Source: Nocardia takedensis NBRC 100417
Lineage (GTDB): Bacteria > Actinomycetota > Actinomycetes > Mycobacteriales > Mycobacteriaceae
Assembly (NCBI RefSeq): GCF_000308695.1
Contig: NZ_BAGG01000093.1
Span: 186,001-250,000, forward strand
Direction: 5' to 3'
Length of the DNA: 64,000 nt
The position numbers were made by a program, and so were the translations under genes. Shown here in pieces: positions 50,572 through 59,425 of the stretch; position 1 is the first letter of the stretch; every line of letters starts with the position of its first letter. The notes under the pieces are model-generated. The model was not told the origin of the DNA. It did not search any database and worked only from the letters and a program-made list of their open reading frames with translations.

Positions 50572-50598
50572 CAATGCTGTTGGGCTCTAACAACATTG
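50572..50598. repeat. Inverted repeat upstream of the membrane protein gene
   Basis: CAATGCTGTT and AACAACATTG form a 10-bp repeat with one mismatch and a 7-base spacer, 55 bases before the start codon. It may be an operator or a leader hairpin. Confidence 0.4.
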
Positions 50599-50700
50599 CA
50601 TACCCCACGGATTATGGCTCGCGAATGGCCCAGGAGCCACCGCTCGGCCGGGCCAATCTCCCCGCTCGGCGTGTCCCGCGAATCCGGTTCCTCGGCGGGT

Positions 50701-51654
50701 CTACTCGCCGCGACGGGCCTTGGCGCGCCGTTTGCCCTCGTGCATCGCCTGTACCCGCGCGACCGGGATGGTGTGGCCCTCGGCGACCAGATCGTCCGGA
50801 AGTGTCTGCGGCGCGGGCAGCGACGCGGCCCACGGATCGTCGCCCGCCACGAGCGCCGGCGCGCTGCGGACCGTGAAATCGGCGGGCACGACATCATCGA
50901 GATCGGCCCATGCCACCGGGAACGACACCGTCGTCCCCGGCCGGACCCGCGGGCTGTAGGCGGTGACGACCGTCGCGCCGCCGGCCCGGGTGGAATCGAG
51001 GAAGACCTTGCCGTGCCGGTCCTCGAGGAGGAACGCCGTCGTCGCGAGCGCGGGGTCGAGGCGTTCGGCGCGGGCGGCGACGGCCCTGGTCGCCGCGGCG
51101 GCGTCCTCGATCGGCACCCCCGGCACGAGGGGGACGATGATGTGCACGCCCTTGGATCCACTGGTCTTGACCGCGCCGTCGAGTCCGTCGGCGTTCAGCG
51201 CGGCGCGGATCAGGTGCGCGGCCCGCACGGCGAGCCCGAAATCCGCCTCCGGCGGGGGATCGATGTCCAGGACCAGATGGGTCGGCCCCTGGTCGTGGTC
51301 GGCGAGCAGCAGCGTGGTGTGGTACTCGACCGCGCGCTGGTTGCCGAACCACAGCAGCGTCGGCAGATCCTCGCACAGCGCGTAGGAGATCTCCCGCCGC
51401 GAGGTGTCGGCCCACAGGTTCACCCGCCGCACGAAATCGGGCGTGTACTTCGGCAGATTCTTCTGCACGAACGGTTCCTGACCCGGCCGCACCCGCACGA
51501 CCGACAGCGGGCGTCCGGTCAGCGTGCGGATCATCGGTTCGGCGACCGCCTCGAGGTAGTCGAGCAGATCCCGCTTGGTGGCCTGCGCCCCGTCGAACAA
51601 CGACTGATCCAGATTGGTCAGCTCGACCCCCGACCGAACCTCCGCGGCGCCCAT
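50701..51654 (-). CDS. LigD-type primase-polymerase (PolD family), stand-alone
   Basis: A 317-residue archaeo-eukaryotic primase-fold polymerase, the kind fused in LigD for non-homologous end joining. Family blocks are TNLDQSLFDGAQATKRDLLD, LPKYTPDFVRRVNLWADTSR, HLVLDIDPPPEADFGLAV with the catalytic Asp pair, KTSGSKGVHIIVPL, and RPGTTVSFPVAWADLDDV. No ligase or nuclease domain is attached. It would fill gaps or prime during DNA break repair. The ATG at 51654 is chosen; longer frames overlap the divergent exported gene. Confidence 0.88.
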   Translation of the reverse strand: MGAAEVRSGVELTNLDQSLFDGAQATKRDLLDYLEAVAEPMIRTLTGRPLSVVRVRPGQEPFVQKNLPKYTPDFVRRVNLWADTSRREISYALCEDLPTLLWFGNQRAVEYHTTLLLADHDQGPTHLVLDIDPPPEADFGLAVRAAHLIRAALNADGLDGAVKTSGSKGVHIIVPLVPGVPIEDAAAATRAVAARAERLDPALATTAFLLEDRHGKVFLDSTRAGGATVVTAYSPRVRPGTTVSFPVAWADLDDVVPADFTVRSAPALVAGDDPWAASLPAPQTLPDDLVAEGHTIPVARVQAMHEGKRRAKARRGE

Positions 51655-51772
51655 GCCCCAACCCTGCCCGTCGCGCACCGCGCGGTCAACGCCGACGCGT
51701 TCGGGGCTCATCCGAGCGGCGATCTGATCCGAATCAGAAAGGTAGACACCTACCCCTAGGAAATGAGATCCC

Positions 51773-52420
51773 ATGACCGATCCGAAGTCCGGCAAGCACC
51801 GCCGCCGCAGCCCACGGCGCACCGCTTCCTTCCTGGTGGCGGGTGCGGTGCCGGTGGCCGTTGCGATAGCGGCCGCGCCGGCGTTCGCCACACCCGGCGG
51901 GACCGCGTTCGTCGTCGACGAGGAACCGGCCGCGCCCGCGCCCGAGAACGCCGCGCCGCCGGTCACCACGATCCGGGTCGGCGACATCGAGGTCGGTAGG
52001 CCCGATTTCGTCCCGCCCGACATCGCCCAGCAGATCAACGACACCGCGCAGGGCATGGAGGACCAACTCTCCGACGGCCTGGACGCGGCGGGCGTCGACC
52101 ACGCCCGGTCGGACCGCATCGCCGAGGACGTCATCGGCGCGGCGGCGATCGGCGCGAGCGTCGGGTCGACGCTGTCGAGCCCGATCGCGGCGACCAGCGC
52201 GATGATCGGCGCGGCGACCGGCGTGATCGTCGGTTTCCCGTTCCTGCCCATCGGTCTGGTCATCGGCCCGGTGGTGTGCGGGGCGATCGGCTACGCCGTG
52301 ATCGCGGCCCCCGCGATGGCGATCGGCGCGGGCATCGGCGGCGTGGTCGGCGCGATCGAGGGTGCGATGGCGCCGCTGCCCGACCAGGGCGCGCCGCAAC
52401 CGGGCGCACCGGCGGTCTGA
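51773..52420 (+). CDS. Exported protein with glycine-zipper-like C-terminal half
   Basis: A 215-residue protein with a long basic n-region and a signal peptide ending AFAT (about residue 43). A short Pro/Ala-rich stretch leads to a helical domain (IAQQINDTAQGMEDQLSDGL). From about 120 it is Gly/Ala-rich and hydrophobic with GxxxG spacing (GAAAIGASVGSTLSSPIA, GAATGVIVGFPFLPIGLVIG, GAGIGGVVGAIEG). The layout and the Cys after a PVV-type segment match the protein at 26495, so the two look like distant paralogues. The ATG has AGGAAATGAG upstream. Confidence 0.72.
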   Translation: MTDPKSGKHRRRSPRRTASFLVAGAVPVAVAIAAAPAFATPGGTAFVVDEEPAAPAPENAAPPVTTIRVGDIEVGRPDFVPPDIAQQINDTAQGMEDQLSDGLDAAGVDHARSDRIAEDVIGAAAIGASVGSTLSSPIAATSAMIGAATGVIVGFPFLPIGLVIGPVVCGAIGYAVIAAPAMAIGAGIGGVVGAIEGAMAPLPDQGAPQPGAPAV

Positions 52421-52427
52421 GCGGGCC

Positions 52428-52453
52428 GGTCCCGGGTCGCGACGACCGGGACC
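52428..52453. terminator. Hairpin between convergent exported-protein and P450 genes
   Basis: GGTCCCGG and CCGGGACC form an 8-bp stem around a 10-base segment that is itself partly self-complementary. It lies within the 39-base gap between the two stops. Confidence 0.55.
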
Positions 52454-52459
52454 ACCCGA

Positions 52460-53638
52460 TCAGCGCGGGGTGACGGTGGTGGGCAGACTCGCGAAGCCGC
52501 GGTTGTTGGAGGAGTGGATGCGTACCGCCCGCTCCTCGTCGATCTCGTAATCGGCCACCGACGCGACGATCTCGCGCAACGCGACCCGCAGTTCCAGCAG
52601 GCCGAGGTTCGATCCGAGGCAGTGGTGGCGACCGCTGCCGAACACCAGCGAGGCCCCGGTGTCGCGGTCCAGGTCGAATCGGTCGGGTTCGGCGAAGACC
52701 TCGGGGTCCCGATTGGCCGATCCGGTCAACAGCGCGATGCGGGCGCCCGCGGGCACCGTCACCCCGTGCAACTCGAATTCCTCGGTGGCCGTGCGCGGGT
52801 GCAGTTGGTTGGTGGAGTCCCAGCGCATCGACTCCGCGATCCAGTCGTCGATCCGGCCGTCGAGCGCCTCACGGCGCTGGTCGGGGTGCTTGGCTCCCGC
52901 GTACCAGATATTGCCGAGGGTGAGCATCGTCGTCTCGATGCCCGCGCCCACCAGCAGGATCAGCACGCCGACGATCTCCTGCGGGGTGAGCTTGTCCTCG
53001 CCGTCGGCGGCGGCGAGCAGACCGGAGAGCAGATCGTCGCGAGGGTCCTCGGCACGGGCGATGGTCAGCTCGGTGTAGTAGCCGACCATCGCGCCGATCG
53101 CCTGCATCGCCTCGGGCCGCAGGTCGGTCGACTCCTCGTCGGTGTACATGATCTCCATGCCGAGCCTGCGCAGCATGTCCCGGTCGGCCTCCGGCACACC
53201 CACCAGTTCGGAGATCACCTCGGTCGGGAACGGGCCCGCGAATTCCGTCATCAGGTCGAAGCTGCCGCGCTCGACCAGCGGAGCCCACAGTTCCTTGGCC
53301 AGCGTGCGCAGCCGCGGTTCCAGCCCGAGCACCCGGTTCTGGGTGAACGCGCGCACCACCAGGCCGCGCATCCGGGTGTGCTTGGGCGGGTCCATGGCGA
53401 CGAAGGAGAACATCTGCTCGGCCTGCGGGCCCCAGAACGCCGGTTCCATGCGTAGACCGTTGGCGCTGGAGAAGCGGGTGGAGTCGCGCAGGGCCGCGAG
53501 GATGTCGGCGTGGCGGCTCAGTGCCCAGAAATCATCGGTTTCGTTACGGAACACCGGGGCCTGTTCGCGCAGCCTGGCATAGTACGGGTACGGATCGCGG
53601 TGGACATCGAAATCATAGGGGCTGTACTGCAACGGCAC
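52460..53638 (-). CDS. Cytochrome P450
   Basis: A 392-residue soluble P450. The I-helix has VGAGIETTML, the ExxR motif is ESMRW, and the haem ligand Cys 340 lies in FGSGRHHCLG. The GTG start at 53638 has GGAAGG 8 bases upstream and gives VPLQYSPYDFDVHRDPYPYY, a normal N-terminus; an ATG at 53683 would add 15 unlikely residues rich in Cys and Ser. It is divergent from a DUF574-type methyltransferase gene. The substrate is unknown. Confidence 0.92.
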   Translation of the reverse strand: MPLQYSPYDFDVHRDPYPYYARLREQAPVFRNETDDFWALSRHADILAALRDSTRFSSANGLRMEPAFWGPQAEQMFSFVAMDPPKHTRMRGLVVRAFTQNRVLGLEPRLRTLAKELWAPLVERGSFDLMTEFAGPFPTEVISELVGVPEADRDMLRRLGMEIMYTDEESTDLRPEAMQAIGAMVGYYTELTIARAEDPRDDLLSGLLAAADGEDKLTPQEIVGVLILLVGAGIETTMLTLGNIWYAGAKHPDQRREALDGRIDDWIAESMRWDSTNQLHPRTATEEFELHGVTVPAGARIALLTGSANRDPEVFAEPDRFDLDRDTGASLVFGSGRHHCLGSNLGLLELRVALREIVASVADYEIDEERAVRIHSSNNRGFASLPTTVTPR

Positions 53639-53704
53639 GATACGGCCTTCCGTGGAACACGAGTCGGGCTGACACGACGACATTAGTCGAGAAGAATTGA
53701 GGGC

Positions 53705-54520
53705 GTGGTGAACTCGGAATCAGCACGGGAGCGTTTCGACATCTCGAAACCGCATCCCGCGCGCCGCTACGACTATTGGCTCGGCGGCAAGGACAATTAC
53801 CCCGCTGACCGGGAGTCCGCCGACGCCGTCGCCGAGGGATTTCCCACGGTGCGCCTGGCCGCGGTGGAGAATCGCAGTTTCCTGCGGCGAGCGGTGACGT
53901 TCCTGTCGACGGAAATGGGCGTACGGCAATATCTCGACATCGGCGCCGGACTGCCCACGGCGGGCAACGTGCACGAGATCGCCCAGGACATCGCGCCGGA
54001 ATCGCGCATCGTCTACGTCGACAACGATCCGATCGTGCTGCTGCACGGCCGCGAACTGCTCGACAGCTCCCCCGAGGGCGCCACCGCCTACGTCGACGCC
54101 GACCTGCGCGAACCCCGCCAGATCCTCGACGCCCCCGAACTGCACGAAGTGCTGGACCTGAGCAAGCCCGTCGCCCTGATGCTGGTCGCGGTCCTGCACT
54201 TCATCACCGACAACGACGAGGCGTACCGACTGGTGCGCACCCTCTACGAGGCGCTACCCAGCGGCAGCTACGTGGTGCTCTCGCACGGCACCAACGATTT
54301 CCTGACCGCCGAGGACCTGGCCGAGAGCGACGCCGCGAACCTGCGCAGCGGCGTCCCGTTCCGGCTGCGCTCGACCGCCGAGTTCACCGCGTTCTTCGAC
54401 GGACTGGACCTGGTGCCGCCCGCGATCACCTCCGTCATCCACTGGCGACCGGATTCCTGGCGTCCGCATCCGCGCGCCGAAGCGGTGTCGATGCTCGCGG
54501 GTGTGGCCCGAATCCCCTGA
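53705..54520 (+). CDS. SAM-dependent methyltransferase, DUF574 family
   Basis: A 271-residue member of an actinobacterial family of predicted methyltransferases. The signature N-terminus HPARRYDYWLGGKDNYPADR is present, then YLDIGAGLPTAGNVHEIAQ as the SAM loop, and VYVDNDPIVLLHG. Genomes of Nocardia and Streptomyces carry many copies; substrates are not known. The start is GTG at 53705 or 53708. It is divergent from the P450. Confidence 0.9.
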   Translation: MVNSESARERFDISKPHPARRYDYWLGGKDNYPADRESADAVAEGFPTVRLAAVENRSFLRRAVTFLSTEMGVRQYLDIGAGLPTAGNVHEIAQDIAPESRIVYVDNDPIVLLHGRELLDSSPEGATAYVDADLREPRQILDAPELHEVLDLSKPVALMLVAVLHFITDNDEAYRLVRTLYEALPSGSYVVLSHGTNDFLTAEDLAESDAANLRSGVPFRLRSTAEFTAFFDGLDLVPPAITSVIHWRPDSWRPHPRAEAVSMLAGVARIP

Positions 54521-54523
54521 GGG

Positions 54524-55858
54524 TCAACGAATCCCGGGTGTGCGCGGATCGTCGCCGACGCAGCCGAGTACGAAGCAGCCCGGCGGCCAGTCGGCCACCG
54601 GCCTGCCCAGCGGCTGACCGAGGCAGCTCACCGGCCCGCACCCCGGATAGGCGTCGGGCCCGATCCCGAACGCGGCCAGCGCGGCCGTCGGATCCGAGAT
54701 CATCGGATCGGCGAGGGCGACATCGGGTTGGCGGACGTAGGGGCCGGGATCGGCCAGCGTCGGGTCGCGGAAGGCGGCCGCGGTGGCGCGCAGCATGTCG
54801 TGCGGGAAGGACACCGAACCGCCGGGCACCGTCACCCCGGTCCAGCTGACCAGCAGCCCCAGACTCGGGACGATGAAATTGTCCTGCCGCAGCATCCCCG
54901 ACATCTGCACCGCGTCGGCGGGCAGTCCGGGGAACAGCGCCGCGCAACCGGGACCGTTGACCACGAACAGGAATCCGTAGCACGGGTTGGCGGCGGTGGG
55001 TTCGGTCGCGCGGGCCAGGTAGTCGGCGGACAGGACCTGCCGCTCGCCCCATGCGCCGCGGTTGAGCACGAGCAAGCCGAGTTTGACGAAATCGTCGGGC
55101 GGCAGCAGCAGGTGGGCGTACCCGTAGGTGTTGCCGCTGCGGTCGCGCGCCCAGTGGTAGTGGTCGGCGTCGATCCCCAACGGGGAGAACAGTTCCCGCT
55201 GCGCGAACTGTTGCAGATCCTCGCCGATCGCGCGTTGGACGACGTAGGCGAGCAGGTCGACGGCGCGCTGACTGTAGCGCCAGACGGTGCCCTGCGGATG
55301 TTCGATCGGCATGGCCAGCGCCTGCGCCACCACGTTCGGGTCGAGGCCGACCAACCCGGTGACGCCCTCCGAGGCGACCGCCACCTTCATCCCGGAGGTC
55401 TCGGTCAGCAGACTGCGGACGGTGATCGCGCGGTGTGCGTCGTCGCCGAGTCCCTCGGGCAGGTAGTGGCCGATCGGATCGTCGAGCGCCAGGTGACCGC
55501 GGTCGACGGCCAGTCCGGTCACCAACGACACCACGCTCTTGGTGACGCTCCACATGTTCCACGCCTGGCCGCCGGTCTCCGCGCTGCGCGGACCGCTGGC
55601 GATCAGACAGTTGTTGCGCACCACCCGCACGGTGCGCCGGGTCGGGTCCGAGGCGAAGGCGACCGCGGCCCGCAGGGCGGCGGCGTCGAAGCCGACCTCC
55701 TCGGGCGTCGCCGTCTCGAGGTCCTGCCCCGCGCCCACCGCACAGGTCCGCAAGGGCGGCGGGGCCGCCGCGCTCTCGCCGGGGTCGACGAGCCCCCCGA
55801 AGGCCATCACCGCCGCCGCGATCGTCGCGACGGCCCTGCCCACACCACGAAAAACCAC
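54524..55858 (-). CDS. Exported serine hydrolase of the beta-lactamase/penicillin-binding (class C) family
   Basis: A 444-residue secreted enzyme. The GTG start at 55858 is fixed by GGAGG 5 bases upstream and opens a signal peptide ending near ESAAAP (about residue 32). The nucleophile is Ser 104 in SVTK with Lys 107; Tyr 195 in WRYSQ is the second catalytic motif. The chain ends in a Cys-rich tail (YPGCGPVSCLGQP and CFVLGCVGDD). It may be an esterase, D-aminopeptidase or cell-wall enzyme. A frame running on to 55936 is rejected for lack of a ribosome site. Confidence 0.85.
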   Translation of the reverse strand: MVFRGVGRAVATIAAAVMAFGGLVDPGESAAAPPPLRTCAVGAGQDLETATPEEVGFDAAALRAAVAFASDPTRRTVRVVRNNCLIASGPRSAETGGQAWNMWSVTKSVVSLVTGLAVDRGHLALDDPIGHYLPEGLGDDAHRAITVRSLLTETSGMKVAVASEGVTGLVGLDPNVVAQALAMPIEHPQGTVWRYSQRAVDLLAYVVQRAIGEDLQQFAQRELFSPLGIDADHYHWARDRSGNTYGYAHLLLPPDDFVKLGLLVLNRGAWGERQVLSADYLARATEPTAANPCYGFLFVVNGPGCAALFPGLPADAVQMSGMLRQDNFIVPSLGLLVSWTGVTVPGGSVSFPHDMLRATAAAFRDPTLADPGPYVRQPDVALADPMISDPTAALAAFGIGPDAYPGCGPVSCLGQPLGRPVADWPPGCFVLGCVGDDPRTPGIR

Positions 55859-55967
55859 CCAGTCCTCCGCTCTCGACGCGCTCACCTGCGACATCGAGTG
55901 GAGATCGGGGCGCATTACGCCCGCGCGGCCCCCCAATCACAGTGGCGGGGATTCCTATGGCAGGCGG

Positions 55968-56156
55968 TCAGTCCCGGTGCGCGGCGTCGTACCAGCGGTA
56001 CGGAACAGTCCAGTCCCACCGGACCTCCTCGGCCTCGGCCTCCTCGCGCAGGCATTCCTGATAGCAGTGCATCGAGCCGCCGACGGTCGCTCCGTACAGC
56101 AACAGGCCACGGCGCACATGCCGCCAGAGCGGACGTAGAGAGATACGTCGCCACAT
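55968..56156 (-). CDS. Small hypothetical protein, 62 residues
   Basis: Not recognised. The N-terminus is basic (WRRISLRPLWRHVRRG) with a short hydrophobic patch, then an acidic middle (QECLREEAEAEEV) and a Tyr/Trp-rich end (RWDWTVPYRWYDAAHRD). The ATG has a perfect GAGGAGG ribosome site 5 bases upstream, which is the main reason to accept it. It lies between the serine hydrolase and L,D-transpeptidase genes. Confidence 0.6.
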   Translation of the reverse strand: MWRRISLRPLWRHVRRGLLLYGATVGGSMHCYQECLREEAEAEEVRWDWTVPYRWYDAAHRD

Positions 56157-56428
56157 CGCCGACCTCCTCGACCTCGGTGCGGTCACGATACCGGCGCGGC
56201 ACAGCGCGCGTACCGGAATCGCAACGATCGAGGGCGGAAAGAATCAATTGATTCGAAATCCCGACGCGCCGCGCTCCGGTGGCCGATAAAGTCACCCACG
56301 ATGCGCCCATTCGAAAAGCCGAGTTCGATCCGCGACGGATCACTCGTCCCCCAGAGGATCCGATGCATTCGGTGAGGTAGGAGACGCATCGCCCTACACA
56401 GCGACTCCGGTCGCGGAAAGGGGTTGAT

Positions 56429-56971
56429 ATGAGCGTCGCATTTCCACGCATTCGGGCCGCCCGGTGGATCGCCTCCGCCGTCCTCGCGGTCGCGGCACTG
56501 TCCTCGACAGCGGTCGCCCAAGCCGAACCACTGTGGCCGGGTGGTCCCGACATCCCCGGCGTCCCCGCACTGCCCCCCGTCCCGGCCATACCGGGGTTGC
56601 CCGTTCCGCCGCCCGCCCCCGTCTACGCCCCTTGTTCGGCCGACGCGCGGTTCTGTCTGCGTCTGTCCACCAACGAGGGTTGGTTGATGGAGGACGGCAA
56701 GGTCACCTACGGGCCGACCCCGATCTCCCACGGCCGACCCGGTTACGAGACACCGCCGGGCCGCTTCCGGGTGGCGTTCAAGCGCGAGGACCACTGGAGC
56801 ACGATGCACAACGCTCCGATGAAATGGGCGGTGTTCTTCAACGGCGATATCGCGACCCATATCGGGCCGATCGAAGAACAGTCGCACGGGTGTATCCGAA
56901 TGACTCCGGAAGGCGCCGAGGCGACCTACAATCACCTGTCCCCGGGAGATGTCGTCGAAGTCGTGGAATGA
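56429..56971 (+). CDS. Secreted L,D-transpeptidase (YkuD domain)
   Basis: A 180-residue exported enzyme that makes 3-3 cross-links or anchors proteins to peptidoglycan. A signal peptide ends AVAQAEP (about residue 32), followed by a Pro-rich linker to about 67. The YkuD domain has CLRLSTNEGWLMEDGKV, HGRPGYETPPGRFRV and the catalytic motif H-x8-SHGCIRM with His 153 and Cys 155. It lacks the Ig-like domains of the large mycobacterial Ldt enzymes. The ATG has AAAGGGG upstream. Confidence 0.93.
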   Translation: MSVAFPRIRAARWIASAVLAVAALSSTAVAQAEPLWPGGPDIPGVPALPPVPAIPGLPVPPPAPVYAPCSADARFCLRLSTNEGWLMEDGKVTYGPTPISHGRPGYETPPGRFRVAFKREDHWSTMHNAPMKWAVFFNGDIATHIGPIEEQSHGCIRMTPEGAEATYNHLSPGDVVEVVE

Positions 56972-57082
56972 TTTCCGCAATTTCCGGAACACCGTGACCG
57001 GATCGAATCCGGCGCGATACCGGAAAGCGGTTCCGCCACTATTTCCCGAGAATTCCGCAATTCCCGTGGAAAGGAGCAGACC

Positions 57083-57442
57083 GTGCGCCGCGCCCGTTGG
57101 CTGATCGTCGTGCTGCTGGGCGCGGCCACGGCCTGCGGCGCCGAGGAGACACCGGTTCCGCCCGAAGCGCCCCCGGGACCACCGCCGGTCCAGGCCGTGG
57201 TTCTCACCATCGACGGCGCCGACTACAGTCGACTGCCGCCGATCACCCCCGGCGCGGTGATCACCGTCGTCAACAACGATCTGGTGCGCCACAGCGTCAC
57301 CAGCGGGCGTCCCGGCCTGTTCGACGAGCAGATCGAACCGGGCGCCTCGCTGACCTTCCTGGCACCGGAGGAGATCGGTTCGCATCCCTTCCACTGCCGC
57401 TACCACGCCTTCATGGAAGGTTGGCTCAGCATCCGCTCCTGA
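57083..57442 (+). CDS. Cupredoxin-like copper lipoprotein
   Basis: A 119-residue protein with a lipobox ATAC at Cys 18, so it is likely anchored outside the membrane. The plastocyanin-like fold carries copper ligands His 70 (LVRHSV), Cys 105, His 108 and Met 111 (HCRYHAFMEG). Proteins of this type shuttle electrons or buffer copper. The GTG start has GAAAGGAG upstream. A stretch of Pro residues links the lipid anchor to the domain. Confidence 0.85.
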   Translation: MRRARWLIVVLLGAATACGAEETPVPPEAPPGPPPVQAVVLTIDGADYSRLPPITPGAVITVVNNDLVRHSVTSGRPGLFDEQIEPGASLTFLAPEEIGSHPFHCRYHAFMEGWLSIRS

Positions 57443-57451
57443 TCCCGGAGC

Positions 57452-57457
57452 TATGGT
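57452..57457 (+). promoter_or_regulatory. -10 box of the small gene at 57464, probable leaderless transcript
   Basis: TATGGT ends 6 bases before the GTG start. Confidence 0.4.
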
Positions 57458-57463
57458 GGACCC

Positions 57464-57628
57464 GTGGGCGTTTTCGGAGAGATGTTCCCCGGCAAGAAAC
57501 TCACCGACGAGAGCGGCGAGTCCGGCGACGGGCAGCCCCACCGCCCCGCGGTGGAACTCGACCTCGACGCCGGTGTCATCCGCCTGTCCGCCCCGCCCGA
57601 GGGCGACCCGGAACCCGATCCCGAGTAG
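57464..57628 (+). CDS. Small conserved-looking protein, 54 residues
   Basis: A short ORF not found by length-limited callers. The peptide starts MGVFGEMFPGKKLTDESGE and has a conserved-looking strand pair VELDLDAGVIRL before an acidic Pro-rich end. Proteins of this layout recur in actinobacteria as remembered, with unknown role. The GTG is placed 6 bases after a TATGGT -10 box. It follows the cupredoxin gene by 21 bases. Confidence 0.55.
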   Translation: MGVFGEMFPGKKLTDESGESGDGQPHRPAVELDLDAGVIRLSAPPEGDPEPDPE

Positions 57629-57703
57629 CCACCGGCCGATGCCAGGCCCGCCTCCCCCTCGCGACCGCTGGACCAGGGACGCCCCGACCGAACCGGTCAG
57701 CAC

Positions 57704-58990
57704 TCAGGTCGACGCCAAGGCCGCGAGTTTCGCGGTGAGCACGGTGCGTTCGCGGTCGTTGCCGCACAGCGTTACCGCGCGTTCCAGTTCGGTGCGGGCC
57801 TCCTCCGGCCGACCGAGGCGGATGAGCAGTTCGCCGCGCACGCCGGGCAGCAGGTGCGAACCGGCGAAGGCCGATTCGGCGGCCAAGGCGTCGACCAACG
57901 GCAGGGCGGCGGCCGGGCCGCGGGCCATGGAGACGGCGACGGCCCGGTTCAACGCGACCACCGGTGACGGGGTCAACCGGTCCAGCGCCTCGTAGAGCAG
58001 CACGATGCGCTCCCAGTCGGTCTCGGCGACCGACGGTGCGACGGCATGGCATTCGGCGATGGCGGCCTGCAAACCGTAGGCCCCCAACCCGCGTCCTTGC
58101 TCGATCGCCTTCGCCAATGCCGCGCGGCCACGCGCGATGGCCGCGCGGTCCCAGCGCCTGCGGTCCTGGTGCTCGAGCAGGATCGGTTCGCCGTCGGGGC
58201 CGGTGCGGGCGGGGAACCGGGCGGCGGTCAGTTCCAGCAGCGCCAGCAGACTCAGCACCTCGGGTTCGGTCGGGACCAGATGCGCCAGGACCCGGGCCAG
58301 CCGCTGCGCTTCCCCGGCCAGGTCGAAGCGGATCAGCTCACCGCCCGAACTGGCCGAGGAGCCCTCGGTGAAGATCAGGTAGACGACGCTGAGCACCGAG
58401 CCGAGGCGAGCCGACCGCTCGGCGGCCGACGGCGGTTCGAACGGCACTCCCGCCGCGCCGAGCGTCTTCTTGGCGCGGGTGATGCGGGCCTGCACGGTCG
58501 CGGTGGGCGTCAGGAACGCGCGGGCGATCTCGTCGCTGGTGAGACCGCCGACCACACGCAGGGTCAACGCGACCCGAGCCTCCCGCGACAGCACCGGATG
58601 GCAGGAGATGAAGATCAGCGTCAACACGTCGTCATCGATGCGATCGGGATCCCACAGCACCGCCTCGGGATCGTCCGCGACCGGGTCGGCGCCGCTGAGC
58701 GCGCCGCCTTCGCCGAGGTCGCGGGCCATCGCGGCGTAGCGCTCGTCCAGCGACGCGCGCCGGCGGAAGGCATCGATGGCGCGGCGACGCCCGACCGTCA
58801 GCAGCCACCCCGCCGGATTGCGGGGCGCTCCTTCGCGCGGCCAGGTCACCAGCGCCTCGGCCAGCGCCTCCTGCGCCAAGTCCTCGGCCAGCGCGAAATC
58901 GCCGGTGTAGCGCGCGAGCGCGCCGACGATCCGCGCCGACTCGATCCGCCACACGGCGGCGACGGCGTCACGCCCGGTCGGATCAGCCAT
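57704..58990 (-). CDS. ECF sigma factor with C-terminal DUF6596 extension (ECF42 type)
   Basis: A 428-residue sigma factor. Region 2 (about 15-85, AEDLAQEALAEALVTWPREG) and region 4 (about 135-180, LTSDEIARAFLTPTATVQAR) are intact. The long C-terminal tetratricopeptide-like extension is typical of group ECF42, which is controlled through that domain and not by an anti-sigma factor. It follows the YCII/DGPF gene on the same strand, the usual partner. It serves as the intact reference for the truncated paralogue at 15627. Confidence 0.92.
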   Translation of the reverse strand: MADPTGRDAVAAVWRIESARIVGALARYTGDFALAEDLAQEALAEALVTWPREGAPRNPAGWLLTVGRRRAIDAFRRRASLDERYAAMARDLGEGGALSGADPVADDPEAVLWDPDRIDDDVLTLIFISCHPVLSREARVALTLRVVGGLTSDEIARAFLTPTATVQARITRAKKTLGAAGVPFEPPSAAERSARLGSVLSVVYLIFTEGSSASSGGELIRFDLAGEAQRLARVLAHLVPTEPEVLSLLALLELTAARFPARTGPDGEPILLEHQDRRRWDRAAIARGRAALAKAIEQGRGLGAYGLQAAIAECHAVAPSVAETDWERIVLLYEALDRLTPSPVVALNRAVAVSMARGPAAALPLVDALAAESAFAGSHLLPGVRGELLIRLGRPEEARTELERAVTLCGNDRERTVLTAKLAALAST

Positions 58991-59005
58991 CGCCGCGTTC
59001 CGGGC

Positions 59006-59425
59006 TCAGAGCTGACCGGTGGCCTCGCGCCACGCCCGTTCCTTCTGGATCCACACGTTGTCCTGGGGGAATTCGTCGATGGTGGTGACCCGCCGGATCT
59101 CGGTCTTGAGGCCGGGGCCCGACAGCGGCGCGCGCTTGGCCCACTCGATCGCCTCCTCCTTCGACGCGACGTTGAGGATGTAGAAACCGTTGAACAGTTC
59201 CTTGGTCTCACCGTAGGGCCCGTCGGTGACGACGGGGGTCTCCGAGGAGTGGTCGATCACCACACCGTCGGCGGCGTCGTCGAGTCCTTCGGCGGCGACC
59301 AGCACGCCCGCGCGGATCAGTTCGTCGTTGAAACGCCCGATGGTCTCGAGCATCTGGTCGAAGTCGATCTCGCCCATGCTCGCGAACGCCTCGTCGGTGG
59401 CACGCATGACCAGCATGTACTTCAT
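59006..59425 (-). CDS. YCII-related (DGPF) protein, partner of the ECF42 sigma factor
   Basis: A 139-residue ferredoxin-like-fold protein. It begins MKYMLVMRATDEAFASMGE and has VVTDGPYGETKELFNGFYIL, the DGPF-type signature. Such genes are the standard neighbours and likely targets of ECF42 sigma factors. The sigma gene starts 15 bases downstream. A His/Asp pair typical of the YCII fold is partly conserved. Enzymatic activity is unknown. Confidence 0.9.
   Translation of the reverse strand: MKYMLVMRATDEAFASMGEIDFDQMLETIGRFNDELIRAGVLVAAEGLDDAADGVVIDHSSETPVVTDGPYGETKELFNGFYILNVASKEEAIEWAKRAPLSGPGLKTEIRRVTTIDEFPQDNVWIQKERAWREATGQL

Noticed and set aside
53639..53683. Upstream ATG for the second P450
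   Set aside because: It adds a Cys/Ser-rich stretch with no family match, while GTG 53638 has a proper ribosome site.
55859..55936. Extension of the serine hydrolase to an upstream start at 55936
   Set aside because: No ribosome site, and it would place about 26 hydrophilic residues before a normal signal peptide; GTG 55858 has GGAGG at ideal spacing.
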